A DNA stretch of 64,000 nt, from NCBI GenBank assembly GCA_026184775.1, contig JANCYW010000012.1:124001-188000 (forward strand), read 5' to 3'. The translations under genes and the position numbers were made by a program. Below, in pieces: positions 1-10,128 of the stretch. The stretch comes from Cyanidium caldarium (taxonomy: Eukaryota > Rhodophyta > Bangiophyceae > Cyanidiales > Cyanidiaceae). The notes below the pieces were generated by a model that saw only the letters and a list, made by a program, of their open reading frames with translations, made no database searches and was not told the DNA's origin. Position 1 is the first letter of the stretch. The number at the start of each line of letters is the position of its first letter.

Positions 1-2423
1 ATCCAGGGCAGGGTGAGCAGCGCAGTGAGCGCGAAGAGACCCACGATCGCGCCGAGCGCAGCGACGGCCGTGGAGAGGGAACTGGAGGTCCGGGCGGGCC
101 GCCACCCAAGTTCGACCTGGCGTGGTTCCAACAGCTGCTGTTCGCGCTTGCAGTGTTCTACGTGGTGAACCGTTTTTCTTCCGCCGGGCAGACCGACGAG
201 AACGGCATCGTGCAGCGGGAGATCGACTTTCAGGAGTTTGTGCGGGACTTTTTGCAGCCGGGCGTGGTGGATCACCTGGAGGTGGTGAACAAGCAGGTTG
301 CGCGGGTGTACCTCAAGGCGAATGCCACGGCCGTCGGCCGGGCAGCGACTTGGCGGCGGCAGCAGCAAAACCGGGAAGATGCTCCGCCCAACGCGCACGC
401 GCAGTCATGGTCAGGCGAGGCCGATAACGCCATGCCGGCGGATGAATCACTGGCCAGCCCGGACGATAACCTACTGTCCGAGGCAGCAGAGGCCAGCGCA
501 TCGTCATCGACTTCGACGGTGGAGCGATCGGCGGCGGCCGACTCGCGCCCGCCGTACCGATCGCCGTACTACTTTGTGATCCCGTCGCCGGAAATGTTCG
601 AGATGAAGATGGACCTGGTGCAAAAGAAACTGGGCATGGAGCCGGTGCCCGTTATTTACCGTGCGAGCAACGCCGGCCTCTTGAGTGAGGTGCTCAAGGC
701 GTTGCCGTCGCTGCTGGTGCTCAGTCTGGGTTTCCTGCTGCTGCGCAACCTGTTTGGCGGCCTGCCGGGCGCCGGCGGCCCCGGACGCAACATCTTCCAG
801 GTGGGCAAGGCGAACCCGATCATCTTCAAGAAGGGCACCAAGCGGCATGACAAGATCACTTTTGCGGACGTGGCCGGTCTGGACGAGGCCAAACGCGAAG
901 TGATGGAGCTGGTGGATTTCCTGCGCAACCCGCGCAAGTATCAGCAGCTGGGTGCGCGCATCCCCAAGGGCGCGCTGCTGGTGGGACCGCCCGGCACCGG
1001 CAAGACGCTGCTGGCCAAAGCGGCCTCGGGGGAGGCGGACGTGCCGTTCCTTTCCATGTCGGGCTCGGACTTTATCGAGATGTTTGTGGGCGTGGGCCCG
1101 AGCCGCGTGCGCGACCTGTTCGCCCAAGCGCGCCAGAACGCGCCCTGCATCGTGTTCATCGACGAGATCGATGCGGTGGGGCGAGCTCGTGGCCGCGGCG
1201 GCTTTGGCGGCGGTAACGACGAACGCGAGAATACGTTGAACGCGCTGCTGGTGGAGATGGACGGCTTCTCGTCGCAATCGGGCATTGTGGTGCTGGCGGG
1301 CACCAATCGCGCCGACATTCTGGACAAGGCGCTTCTGCGGCCTGGCCGTTTCGATCGGCAGATCAACATCGACAAGCCGGACCTCCGTGGTCGCTACCAG
1401 GTATTCAAGGTGCACCTGCGGCCGCTGAAGATTGCTGCTGGCGCCGGCGACGTCGAGGCTGTGGCCAAACGGCTGGCGTCGCTCACGCCCGGCTTTGCCG
1501 GTGCCGATATTGCCAACATCTGTAACGAGGCAGCGCTCATCGCGGCGCGCACTGGCAAGAACGAGGTGGAGATGGCGGATTTCGAGGCGGCCACCGACCG
1601 GGTGATTGCCGGTCTGGAGAAGAAGAGCAAGGTGTTGTCGCGTGAGGAGCGCGAGGTGATCGCCCACCACGAAGCCGGCCACGCGGTGGCCGCGTGGTTT
1701 TTGCAACACGCCGACCCGCTGCTGAAGATATCCATTGTGCCGCGGGGCAATGCCGCGCTCGGTTTCGCGCAGTATCTGCCGCGGGATCGGTATCTGCAGA
1801 GCAAAGACGAGCTAGACGATTTCATGATCGCGGCGCTGGGCGGTCGTGCTGCCGAGCGGCTGGTGTTCGGCCGGGTGACCACGGGCGCGCAGGATGATCT
1901 GGAGCGGGTGACGCGCGGCGCCTACGCCGCCGTCACCTCGTTCGGCATGTCGCAGCGCATCGGCACGGTGTCGTTCCCGCGCGAGGGCGAGGGCGACGCC
2001 CAGTTCCAGCGGCCATTCTCGGAGGAGACCGCGCAGATCGTGGACGCCGAGGCGCGTCGCATGGTGGATGCGGCCTACCTGCGCTGCGAGGAGCTGTTGT
2101 CGGAGAAGTTGGTGCTGGTGCGCGCGCTCGCCAAACGCCTGCTGGAGAAGGAGACGGTGCGCGAAGCGGATTTGGTGGAAATTCTGGGGCCGCGTCCAGC
2201 CGGCAAACCGGTCGACTACGACGAGTTCGTGGCGGCGTATGAACGGGACCGCCGAGAGCGCATGGGCACTGCCGCCAACGCGGATGGCGCGGACACCACC
2301 GCCGACGGCAAGTCGGGCGGTGGCCGGGGTGGCAAGGCACCGGGGGCCGGCGGCTCGGCGGCGCCCGGTTCGGAGCGGGGCAACGGCACCGTCCCGCCGA
2401 GCGCTTTGCCGGAGTTGGCGTGA
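1..2423 (+). CDS. Mitochondrial m-AAA protease (AFG3L2/FtsH type), 5' partial
   Basis: ATP-driven zinc metalloprotease that degrades unassembled proteins of the mitochondrial inner membrane. The frame is open from base 3 with no ATG ahead of the conserved region, so the start and presequence lie outside the window; 806 residues are visible. In order: an FtsH extracellular domain (around QEFVRDFLQPGVVDHLEVVN) with membrane spans on either side, the AAA domain with Walker A GPPGTGKT near visible residue 328 and Walker B VFIDEIDA, and the M41 peptidase with zinc site HEAGH near residue 556. Wording such as GVVDHLEVVNK and LKISIVPRG is closer to mitochondrial AFG3 than to thylakoid FtsH. The Gly/Ala-rich tail is probably disordered. 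The family call is secure; the mitochondrial assignment is from sequence resemblance. Confidence 0.95.
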   Translation, partial: PGQGEQRSEREETHDRAERSDGRGEGTGGPGGPPPKFDLAWFQQLLFALAVFYVVNRFSSAGQTDENGIVQREIDFQEFVRDFLQPGVVDHLEVVNKQVARVYLKANATAVGRAATWRRQQQNREDAPPNAHAQSWSGEADNAMPADESLASPDDNLLSEAAEASASSSTSTVERSAAADSRPPYRSPYYFVIPSPEMFEMKMDLVQKKLGMEPVPVIYRASNAGLLSEVLKALPSLLVLSLGFLLLRNLFGGLPGAGGPGRNIFQVGKANPIIFKKGTKRHDKITFADVAGLDEAKREVMELVDFLRNPRKYQQLGARIPKGALLVGPPGTGKTLLAKAASGEADVPFLSMSGSDFIEMFVGVGPSRVRDLFAQARQNAPCIVFIDEIDAVGRARGRGGFGGGNDERENTLNALLVEMDGFSSQSGIVVLAGTNRADILDKALLRPGRFDRQINIDKPDLRGRYQVFKVHLRPLKIAAGAGDVEAVAKRLASLTPGFAGADIANICNEAALIAARTGKNEVEMADFEAATDRVIAGLEKKSKVLSREEREVIAHHEAGHAVAAWFLQHADPLLKISIVPRGNAALGFAQYLPRDRYLQSKDELDDFMIAALGGRAAERLVFGRVTTGAQDDLERVTRGAYAAVTSFGMSQRIGTVSFPREGEGDAQFQRPFSEETAQIVDAEARRMVDAAYLRCEELLSEKLVLVRALAKRLLEKETVREADLVEILGPRPAGKPVDYDEFVAAYERDRRERMGTAANADGADTTADGKSGGGRGGKAPGAGGSAAPGSERGNGTVPPSALPELA

Positions 2424-2762
2424 AAAGGGGCAAACGGTCGGCGGTCGTCTGTGCTGCCGGCGGTGAGTCGCTGAATGCAAAGCGTGTGTGCGGAGTGAGG
2501 TGCTGGTCGCGTCGTGCGCATTCCTTTTTTGTAAAGTTGGCGCTGGTATTCTCCGGTGCAGCGGTGCCTCCGCACAACCCTGGCATCCGCGTGCCACCCG
2601 TGGGACCATCAAGGTGACGCCGTGCGGAACGCCGAACGGGCGCATTCGGCAACTCGAGCACTGGAGCGCGCGCATTCCTCCGAGTGGTGGCAGCCGCACC
2701 AAACTCGATAGGATGCCGGCGGGCGTTGGCAAAGTCGCTCAGCGATCATTCTGAAGCGGCTC
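2424..2762. other. Spacer between protease and CHI-fold gene
   Basis: Spacer of 339 bp between two genes on the same strand. It should hold the 3' end of the protease transcript and the promoter of the next gene. I see no RNA gene, repeat or credible ORF in it. Confidence 0.6.
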
Positions 2763-3710
2763 ATGCGTCTACTGCAAAGGGCAGGGAACCTGCGCGCGGC
2801 ATGGCGGCGGTTGCGGTGGCCGCTACGACTTGCTCCGAGCCACTCGGCGGGCCGCCTCCCTGGACATGGTGCTCGCCCATTGCACACAGAGCGTCAACAA
2901 CAACTGCGACGACTGTGGACCGTGCGCCGTTATCTGCCCGCACTGACACTGGTGACCGGTGCCGTGGCCTTGGGTAGCACCCGTTTCGTGGTGGCGGCGG
3001 ACGCGTCTGAGCCGTCGGCGGCCGTGGGCAGCGCGCTGCCGGACACCGGCCTGCTGTCGGTGCCCGCCGCAGCGACCGTTGAGCAGGATGATATTGTGCG
3101 GCCGGACCAGAAGGACCCTTCGATATGGTTCCCGGTGCGGCTGTTTCCGTCGCGAGAGGAGTTTATGGGCTCGGGCATGCGGCTGATGCTGGGCATTGCG
3201 CGGGTGTACCAGATCGGCCTGTATGTGGACGTGCCGGCCGCGCAACGGCTGTTGCGGCCGTCGTATGCCAACTGGAGCGCGGAGCAGCTGGAGCGAGAGG
3301 AACGGCCGTGGCACGAGTTACGGCGCGTGCGGCATTCGCTGGTGATGCATATCGTGCGCGAGGCCGATGGCAAACACATGATGAACGGCTTCGACCGAGC
3401 TCTGTCGCGGCGCATCCGCCACGCGACCAAGAAACTGCACATGCCGGATGCCAAAACCCAGTACGCGCAGTTTGTCAAGCACGTGTTATCGTTGCACAAG
3501 GTGCCGGTCGGTGCCAAGATCCGTTTCGCGGTGCTTGACGACGGTAACGCGCTGCTTGTCCAGCGAAACGACGAGATCATCGGGTACGTCGAGGAGTGTC
3601 CGGCACTGTGCTATGCCCTGGACGATATGTTCCTGGGCGCCAAACCGGTATCGGCCGAGGCGAGGCACGACATCGCCCAAGGGCTGGCGCGCATTCTGGC
3701 AGATCACTGA
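2763..3710 (+). CDS. Chalcone-isomerase-fold protein (AIM18/FAP-like)
   Basis: Protein of 315 residues whose second half (about residues 110-305) has the chalcone isomerase fold signature, with GSGMRLMLGIARVYQIGLYVD near the beginning and a C-terminal LGAKPVSAEARHDIAQGLA helix. Fungal AIM18/AIM46 and plant fatty-acid-binding CHI-like proteins share this fold and lack isomerase activity. The first 60 residues are rich in Arg, Leu and Ala with almost no acidic residues, which fits a mitochondrial presequence, followed by a short hydrophobic stretch (LPALTLVTGAVALG) that could anchor it in the inner membrane. The start is the first ATG of the frame. The fold is fairly sure; the ligand cannot be told. 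Confidence 0.75.
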   Translation: MRLLQRAGNLRAAWRRLRWPLRLAPSHSAGRLPGHGARPLHTERQQQLRRLWTVRRYLPALTLVTGAVALGSTRFVVAADASEPSAAVGSALPDTGLLSVPAAATVEQDDIVRPDQKDPSIWFPVRLFPSREEFMGSGMRLMLGIARVYQIGLYVDVPAAQRLLRPSYANWSAEQLEREERPWHELRRVRHSLVMHIVREADGKHMMNGFDRALSRRIRHATKKLHMPDAKTQYAQFVKHVLSLHKVPVGAKIRFAVLDDGNALLVQRNDEIIGYVEECPALCYALDDMFLGAKPVSAEARHDIAQGLARILADH

Positions 3711-4014
3711 AGGTAGCGGGACGATAGAGAGCACAGTATGCACATGTTGGGGACCGAGATGCTTTGGCGCTGGAACGTTATGGGGCTGCATGACCCAGAA
3801 TCGGGATGGTGTCCAGGTGCGGAACGACCGCAACATCGGCTGCAGCGGGAGGGGGCGCGTACCGCGCGAACGTTTGACGGGTGCGCGCGTGGGGGTGAGG
3901 GGCGCGAGGCGGTAACCTTGATGTCCGGGCAGAGCACGCTGTCTGGAAGGTGAGCGTGATCGGAACGGTAAATGTCGTGTGAATAGCGGTGTAGAGGGTA
4001 GAGTGTGTCTGAAC
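3711..4014. other. Spacer before RAD51D-like gene
   Basis: About 300 bp between two genes on the same strand. ORFs in it are short and lack recognisable domains. It presumably holds the 3' end of one transcript and the promoter of the next. Confidence 0.5.
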
Positions 4015-4926
4015 ATGAGCACGGACGCGCTCGAGGGGGTGGTGGAGTCGGCAGCACGGGGATGCTTGCTGCGGGAGTGGAGAGAGGTGGCGGGACACAA
4101 GAGTGTGGACGAGTTTCTCACTGATGAGGAAAAACCGGCTTCTCTGGGCGCCACTGGCGAGGACTATGCAACTTTGAAGTCGCGGCTGCGCACCATTTTG
4201 CGGAGCCGGCCTGCGCATCTGTCCGGCTTCCGGCCGGCGTCGTTGTTGGCGAGCCGATGGGGCGCGCCCGCCCCCGTACCTGCGTCGACGGGCATCGCCA
4301 CCGTGGACCACCTCTGGCAGGGTGGACTGCGGCCGGGACAACTGCTGCACGTGTCTGGCGCTGCCGGCAGCGGCAAGACGCGGCTCTGTTTCGCGCTCGC
4401 CCTGCGCAACCGCTGCGCGTACCGAGTGTTTTACGTGGACACCCAGAACAATGGGATGGAGTGGGCGGCCTGCCAGAGCGAACGCCGCCCGTCTGACCGC
4501 CTCGCCTCTTTGGGCGGGTGCCGCGTGTTCACCATCGAGCACTTGATGCGAGTGCTGGCGCAAGTGGCGGCCGCGGAACGGCGGCGTGCCTGTTGTCGTT
4601 GGCACCACCCGCTCGATCATGTCGCGCATCGGCCGCTGCTGCTCATCGTGGATGCCCTCAGCACACTGCTGGCGCCGTTATCGACCACAGCGCACCGACA
4701 CTGCACGTACGTGGGACGGCAGTTGCGGCACGTGGCGGCGGCTGCTGCGGCCCTGGTCGTCGTAGTGTGTACGGCGCCGCCGGCAGCGCATGCGGCGTGG
4801 CCGCCATGCGGTATGCTGCCTGCCTCTCATGGGCCCAAAATCCACCTCATCGACGGCCGCACTGCCCACGTCGACGGCATCGCGGTGGATATCGGCGGTG
4901 CTGCGGGCGACACCGCTGACCGATGA
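4015..4926 (+). CDS. RAD51-paralogue ATPase, RAD51D-like
   Basis: RecA-fold protein of 303 residues. After a helical N-terminus come the family entry motif STGIATVDHLWQGGLRPGQL, an intact Walker A GAAGSGKT (residues about 115-122), a YVDTQNNG strand as in RAD51D, and Walker B PLLLIVDAL near residue 205. The length and the short region after Walker B match RAD51 paralogues rather than RAD51 itself, and RAD51D fits best by eye; XRCC2 is the main alternative. Known role of the family: mediator of RAD51 filaments in homologous recombination. The frame extends 5' to a GTG, but the first ATG at 4015 is preferred. Confidence 0.75.
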   Translation: MSTDALEGVVESAARGCLLREWREVAGHKSVDEFLTDEEKPASLGATGEDYATLKSRLRTILRSRPAHLSGFRPASLLASRWGAPAPVPASTGIATVDHLWQGGLRPGQLLHVSGAAGSGKTRLCFALALRNRCAYRVFYVDTQNNGMEWAACQSERRPSDRLASLGGCRVFTIEHLMRVLAQVAAAERRRACCRWHHPLDHVAHRPLLLIVDALSTLLAPLSTTAHRHCTYVGRQLRHVAAAAAALVVVVCTAPPAAHAAWPPCGMLPASHGPKIHLIDGRTAHVDGIAVDIGGAAGDTADR

Positions 4927-5022
4927 CCCCAGGCGTTTTTGCACCTAGACACACATTCACGATCTCGCGCAACGCAACCGTCGACGCGCACCGCAACCCC
5001 TGTGCTTTACATGCGCTGTCGC

Positions 5023-6426
5023 TCAGGGCATGGACGACTCGTCCCGTGCCGGTGGTGCGACATCTCCGGGTGCCACCTCCCCGCTGAGCGAGCGACGAAC
5101 CTGGTCCGAGCGGGCAATGGCCACGCGCACGTCGTCGGCGCGATGAATCTCCCGCAAAATAGGAATCAGATCCTCCAGCACGTGATCGTCATCGTCGCTA
5201 AACCACGAACTCACCGGAATGGCATTCTCGACGTTCTTCAAGTACGCCGTCGGTGAGTTGTCCACAATGACCACGTTTTGCAGCTTGCGCCCGAGTCGGT
5301 GCAGGTTCTTCACAAAGCAAAACGACTCGGCGTCGAAGTCGCACGACTCGCGGAACAGCCGATAGCGGATCAGTTCCGCACCGGCCGACTTGTTCAACAG
5401 GTCGCACACCACGTCGGCGTACTTGCGCAGCGACGCGGTGAACACGACGATTTCGTACAGGGCGGCCATCTCGCGCAGGAACGTATCACAGCCGGGGCGT
5501 TTGCGCACGTACAGCGCCCGTTCGGTGCCGCTCACCTCGATATTGAGGACGTAGTCCGGGTTCTCCATCGGATCGAAGCCGGAATGCACCAGCGTCTCGT
5601 CCAGGTCAAGCACCAGCGTCTTCTGTCCGGCGTGCTCGTCGCGTTGCGGTGGCAGGAGGTACTCGCGACCCTCGCGCCCCCACCGGTCGCGGCAAGTGTT
5701 TCGGCGGTCATGGCGCTCCTCGGCGGTTGTCGCCGCACGAGCAGTGGCCGGCGGAGCGGTGGCGCGATACGTGCGCGGCGCCCGCAACGGAGGCCACGAA
5801 GCACCCCAGCGCTCCGGCCGATGCCGGGTGAGGTGGCCAGGGTCGCTGCGCTCGCCGCCCACATCCGGCGGGGTGACCGCCGCTGGCGATGGCGGGTCGG
5901 CACTGGCGGTGGCGACCGGCACTGCTGCCAAACGCTCAGCCACGGCCGCGGGTGGCAGCACCTCCGCACCACCCACAGTGTCCTCCCCGGATGTTGAACG
6001 CCGCGGCGCGTCAGGCTTGCGCGGCCGCTTCGGCGTCTCCGTCGCCTCGCCAGCCACCGCCGCCGCCTCCGAGCTGGCAGCGCCCATCCGCCCGCTCTTA
6101 CCAAAAAGCGACCGCAGCGACGCCAGAAACCGTCGCACGCGACCGCGACCCCTCGACCTGGACACATCTCGGCTGCCACCGTTGCCCGCAGCGTCGACAA
6201 CGGCCGGCTTGGCAGCTGTTCCCGCCTCATCCCCCGACACGCCCCCCGCCACGTCCAACACCTGCACGTCGTTCGCCGAAGACGTGGCAACCGCTTTCGC
6301 CGCAGCCGCAGCCCGCTGTCGCTCCGCGTACGCCCTCTGCGCCGTCTCCGTCATCACCAGCGGCAGCTCGCCATCCTCCTCCGTATCGCCACCGCAGTGC
6401 GGCCCTCCCGCCCCGTTGTCCCCCAT
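5023..6426 (-). CDS. SCP/Dullard-type protein phosphatase (HAD, FCP1 homology)
   Basis: Protein of 467 residues. The C-terminal 215 residues are an FCP1-homology (NIF) domain: the catalytic DxDxT motif is in KTLVLDLDETLVHS (near residue 255), followed by RPGCDTFLREMAALYEIVVFTAS and the distal acidic motif VVIVDNSPTAYLKN. This family removes phosphate from Ser/Thr, for instance on the RNA polymerase II CTD or on lipin. The N-terminal 250 residues are low-complexity, rich in Ala, Arg and Gly, and probably disordered. The longest frame begins upstream at a GTG; the ATG at 6426 starts a natural MGDNGAGG end and leaves a spacer to the divergent IleRS gene. The substrate cannot be told. Confidence 0.88.
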   Translation of the reverse strand: MGDNGAGGPHCGGDTEEDGELPLVMTETAQRAYAERQRAAAAAKAVATSSANDVQVLDVAGGVSGDEAGTAAKPAVVDAAGNGGSRDVSRSRGRGRVRRFLASLRSLFGKSGRMGAASSEAAAVAGEATETPKRPRKPDAPRRSTSGEDTVGGAEVLPPAAVAERLAAVPVATASADPPSPAAVTPPDVGGERSDPGHLTRHRPERWGASWPPLRAPRTYRATAPPATARAATTAEERHDRRNTCRDRWGREGREYLLPPQRDEHAGQKTLVLDLDETLVHSGFDPMENPDYVLNIEVSGTERALYVRKRPGCDTFLREMAALYEIVVFTASLRKYADVVCDLLNKSAGAELIRYRLFRESCDFDAESFCFVKNLHRLGRKLQNVVIVDNSPTAYLKNVENAIPVSSWFSDDDDHVLEDLIPILREIHRADDVRVAIARSDQVRRSLSGEVAPGDVAPPARDESSMP

Positions 6427-6804
6427 GGATAGAACGTGAAAGGACACAGAATGTGCCGCTCCCAACACTCCCGTCCCTTTTCGACGCGGCAAGAGCCACC
6501 ACCCCCTGGAGGCAAGGGCAGGCACACGAGCGCGCCCAGGCAGCGGTCTTGGAGGGAACACCCAGCGCGCGGCCGCTCCGATCTCTTGCTGCCGTCGCCG
6601 CGGCCGACGACGAAGAGATCGTGGTCGCGCTCGGTGATGGGCGCTGCGTTCTCTTGCGGTCGCGTGGTGACAGGAGAGAGAGCGAGACGGCGACGGGTCG
6701 ACGCGCTGGCATCGCTGATCCGCGTCCGTCGCGGCACTGTTTCGTGTTGGAGAGCTGGGTGGCGTGTGGCGAGTCGGGCGGGGGCGTCTCCTGGTCAGCG
6801 GTTG
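6427..6804. other. Divergent promoter region, phosphatase/IleRS
   Basis: Spacer of up to 378 bp between divergent genes. The IleRS frame is open through it with an in-frame ATG at 6637, so part of it may encode more of the IleRS targeting peptide. No RNA gene or repeat is seen. Confidence 0.5.
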
Positions 6805-9800
6805 ATGTCCTCGGAACGGCCTCACGGCCGGTGGCTGGCGCCGTTCGGGTTTGTGGGCGGCGTCCGGGCCGGTGGGAGGCTTCTTGGCCCCGAATGGGGA
6901 CGACTGCGGGCGGGTGTGCTTCGGACGGGAGTTGATGGGTGTGGATGCGCGTTGCGGCAGTCTCAGCGGTGGTGGTGGTGGCTGCCGCTGACCAGTCGTT
7001 CGGTGATCGGTGGGCGGTCGGGGCGCTCACCGGCGTCACCGCGCCCGCTGTCGTGTTCGATAGCGCAAGAGTCCAAAGACGCGGGGTCGCGGCGCGACCG
7101 ACCGGAGGGGAAACGTGGTAAGAAGGCGGCCGCGGGCGATACCGGGGATGGCGTTGCTGAGGATGCGGAGGGTGCGCCGTACCGACATACGGTGAACCTG
7201 CCGGTGACTTCGTTCGATCAGCGTGCCAACGCGGTGGTGCGCGAACCGCAAATTCAGCAGTTCTGGGCGGAGCACCGCGTGTTTGAGCGGCTGGCGGCGT
7301 CGCGCCTCGCCGAGGCCACCTTTGTGTTACACGACGGGCCGCCGTATGCCAACGGCGCGCTGCACATCGGCCACGCGCTGAACAAGATCCTCAAAGACAT
7401 CATCAACCGGTACCAGATTCTGCGCGGCAAGCGCGTGCATTTCCTGCCCGGCTGGGACTGCCACGGCCTGCCCATCGAGCTGCGAGCGCTGCAGTCGCTG
7501 TCGAAGAAGGAGAAGGCGTCGCTGACGCCGATGCTGATCCGACAGGTGGCCGAGCGGTTCGCCCTGGACGCGGTGCAGGAGCAGCGCGCCAGTTTTCAGC
7601 GGTACGGAGTGTGGGCCGCCTGGGAGCGGCCGTATTTGACGCTGGATCCGGCGTATGAGGCCGCCCAGATCCAGGTGTTTGGGGAGATGTTCCTCAAGGG
7701 GTTCATCTACCGCGGGCGCAAGCCGGTGCACTGGAGCCCGAGTTCGCGCACCGCGCTAGCCGAGGCTGAACTGGAGTATCCCGAGGGGCACGTATCGCGC
7801 TCCCTGTATGCGGCGTTTGAGGTGGTGCAACCGAGCGAGCGGGCGCGGGCGCTGCTACAGGGACGGTCGGCGTCCGTTGCGGTGTGGACCACCACCCCGT
7901 GGACTATTCCGGCGAATCGGGCGGTGGCGGTTAACCCGGCGCTGGAATACCAAGTGGTGGAGGCGGCGATGCCCCAGCGACGGGTGCTCATTGTGGCCAC
8001 ATCGCTGGTGGAGACGCTGAGCGCCAAATGGGGCACGGTGCTGCGGCTGCTGGGGACGCTGCGGGGCGCCGACCTGATCGGCACCACCTACCGACACCCG
8101 CTCTATCCGCAACTGATTCTGCGGGTGGTGCTGGGCGGCGACTACGTCACCACCGACGCGGGCACCGGGCTGGTGCACACGGCGCCCGGGCACGGCACCG
8201 AGGATTTTGCGGTCGGTCAGCGGGAGAGCCTGGAGGTGTTCTCACCAGTGGATGACGCCGGCCGCTTCACCGCCGAAGCCGGCGAGGCGCTGGCCGGCCT
8301 GTCGGTGCTGGGCGAGGGCAACGCCAAAGTCATCGCCGAGCTGCAGGCTTGCGGCGCGTTGCTGCTTGAGGAGCCGTACGAACACAAATATCCGTACGAT
8401 TGGCGCACCAAGAAACCGACCATCTTCCGCGCCACCGACCAGTGGTTCGCCTCCATTGAGCCGTTCCGCCAGCAGGCGCTGCGCGCAGTCGCGCAGGTGC
8501 AGTGGATTCCGCCAGCCGGTGCGGCGCGCATGCGTGGCATGATCGAGTCGCGCAGCGAGTGGTGCATCTCGCGACAGCGCGCCTGGGGCGTGCCGATTCC
8601 GGTGTTCTTCGACGAGGCCACCGGCGAGCCGGTGGTGGATGCCGACATTCTGCAGCACGTGCAGTCGGTGTTTGCGCAACACGGCTCGAGCGCTTGGTGG
8701 ACGCTGAGCGTTGACGACCTGCTGCCGCCGCACTCGCCGCATCGCGGGCGGGCGCTGCGGCGCGGCACCGACACCATGGACGTGTGGTTCGACTCGGGCA
8801 CTTCGTGGGCGGCGGCGCTGCGCGATGCGAGCGCGTCGGAAGGCGAGGCGGCACCGAAAGTGGATCTGTATCTGGAAGGCAGCGATCAGCATCGGGGCTG
8901 GTTCCAGTCGTCGCTGCTCACCTCGGTGGCCACCCGCGGTACGGCGCCGTATCGCGCGGTGCTCACGCACGGATTCGTGCTGGACGAGAAGGGCATGAAG
9001 ATGTCCAAGTCGGTGGGCAACGTGGTCGACCCGATGGAGATTATTGTGGGCGGCGCTGACGCCAAGAAAAAGCCGCCCTACGGCGCGGATGTGTTGCGAC
9101 TGTGGGTGTCCAGCGTGGACTACAGCAGCGACGTGCTGATCGGGCCGACCATCCTGAGACAGGTCGCGGATATCTATCGCAAGCTGCGCAACACCCTGCG
9201 ATACATGGCCGGCAACCTGTACGACTTTGAGGCGGGCGCCGTGGCGTATGCCGATCTGCCGTCGCTCGATCGCTACATGCTGCGGCGTGCATCGCAGGTG
9301 ATGCGGCAAGTGCAGGAGGCGTACGACGAGTACGCCTTTTACCGGGTGTTTCAGACGCTGCAGCGTTTTGCGGTGGTGGATCTGAGCAACTTTTACCTGG
9401 ACATTGCCAAGGACCGCTGCTATGTCGCCGTGCCCAGCGAGCCGCGACGGCGTTCCTGTCAGCTGGTGATGCATGCGGTGGTGCGCGATATGGCCAGAGC
9501 GCTGGCGCCGATCCTGCCGCACACCGCCGAAGACCTGTGGCAGTCGCTGCGCCGAGGCGGTGGCGATGCGGAGGCCGGCGCTGGGAGCAGCATTTTCGAG
9601 CACGGCTGGCTGCAGCATGTGACACAGGCACCGGGAGACGCGTCGGAAGACGCGGTGTGGGACACGGTGCGAGGCGTGCGTGACGTGGTGAACAAGGCGC
9701 TGGAGGGGGCGCGCAGTGCGGGCGAGATCGGGGCGTCGCTGGAGGCGCACGTGGTCATCCGGCCAGGCAGCGCCGCAGTGGCGGAGTGTCTGCGCCAGTG

Positions 9801-10047
9801 TGACCGCGGCAACGGCGTCGACGAGCTGCGTTACCTGTTCATCGTCTCACAGGTGACGTTGGAGCCGGCACTACCGGAGAAGGTGCCGTTGGCAGCCGCC
9901 CTGGAGGCCACCGAGGTGAGCGTGCGGCGCGCCGACGGCCACAAGTGCGTGCGCTGCTGGAACTACTCGGTGCGCGTCGGCGAGCACGCCACGCACCCAC
10001 GCCTATGTGAGCGGTGTGTAGAGTCGGTGCAGCGGTTGGGCGCGTGA
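6805..10047 (+). CDS. Isoleucyl-tRNA synthetase, bacterial/organellar type
   Basis: Charges tRNA-Ile in an organelle. With this start it has 1080 residues. The class Ia signatures are intact: HIGH motif in NGALHIGHALNKILKDI (near residue 187), KMSKS in GMKMSKSVGN (near 732), an editing domain with GTGLVHTAPGHGTEDF, and a C-terminal zinc ribbon CVRCWNYS...CERCV. The ribbon and overall layout are of the bacterial type, so it probably serves mitochondria, plastid or both; a cytosolic enzyme should be encoded elsewhere. The first 120 residues are Arg/Gly-rich and acid-poor, as in transit peptides. ATGs at 6637 and 6805 are both possible. No ATG follows 6805 before the conserved domain, so the start cannot be later. 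Confidence 0.95.
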   Translation: MSSERPHGRWLAPFGFVGGVRAGGRLLGPEWGRLRAGVLRTGVDGCGCALRQSQRWWWWLPLTSRSVIGGRSGRSPASPRPLSCSIAQESKDAGSRRDRPEGKRGKKAAAGDTGDGVAEDAEGAPYRHTVNLPVTSFDQRANAVVREPQIQQFWAEHRVFERLAASRLAEATFVLHDGPPYANGALHIGHALNKILKDIINRYQILRGKRVHFLPGWDCHGLPIELRALQSLSKKEKASLTPMLIRQVAERFALDAVQEQRASFQRYGVWAAWERPYLTLDPAYEAAQIQVFGEMFLKGFIYRGRKPVHWSPSSRTALAEAELEYPEGHVSRSLYAAFEVVQPSERARALLQGRSASVAVWTTTPWTIPANRAVAVNPALEYQVVEAAMPQRRVLIVATSLVETLSAKWGTVLRLLGTLRGADLIGTTYRHPLYPQLILRVVLGGDYVTTDAGTGLVHTAPGHGTEDFAVGQRESLEVFSPVDDAGRFTAEAGEALAGLSVLGEGNAKVIAELQACGALLLEEPYEHKYPYDWRTKKPTIFRATDQWFASIEPFRQQALRAVAQVQWIPPAGAARMRGMIESRSEWCISRQRAWGVPIPVFFDEATGEPVVDADILQHVQSVFAQHGSSAWWTLSVDDLLPPHSPHRGRALRRGTDTMDVWFDSGTSWAAALRDASASEGEAAPKVDLYLEGSDQHRGWFQSSLLTSVATRGTAPYRAVLTHGFVLDEKGMKMSKSVGNVVDPMEIIVGGADAKKKPPYGADVLRLWVSSVDYSSDVLIGPTILRQVADIYRKLRNTLRYMAGNLYDFEAGAVAYADLPSLDRYMLRRASQVMRQVQEAYDEYAFYRVFQTLQRFAVVDLSNFYLDIAKDRCYVAVPSEPRRRSCQLVMHAVVRDMARALAPILPHTAEDLWQSLRRGGGDAEAGAGSSIFEHGWLQHVTQAPGDASEDAVWDTVRGVRDVVNKALEGARSAGEIGASLEAHVVIRPGSAAVAECLRQCDRGNGVDELRYLFIVSQVTLEPALPEKVPLAAALEATEVSVRRADGHKCVRCWNYSVRVGEHATHPRLCERCVESVQRLGA

Positions 10048-10128
10048 GCGAATAAACCAGAGACGGTGTGCGCGATTTATGAGGGCTGGCTCGCACCGCC
10101 GTGCCAGTCGTTGCGAGAACGTGCTCCT

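Noticed and set aside
504-1709. 401-codon ORF opposite the protease gene
   Set aside because: Antisense shadow of a well-conserved gene; GC-rich codon bias keeps opposite frames open.
8242-9750. 502-codon ORF opposite the IleRS gene
   Set aside because: Lies entirely within a conserved synthetase on the other strand and shows no domain.
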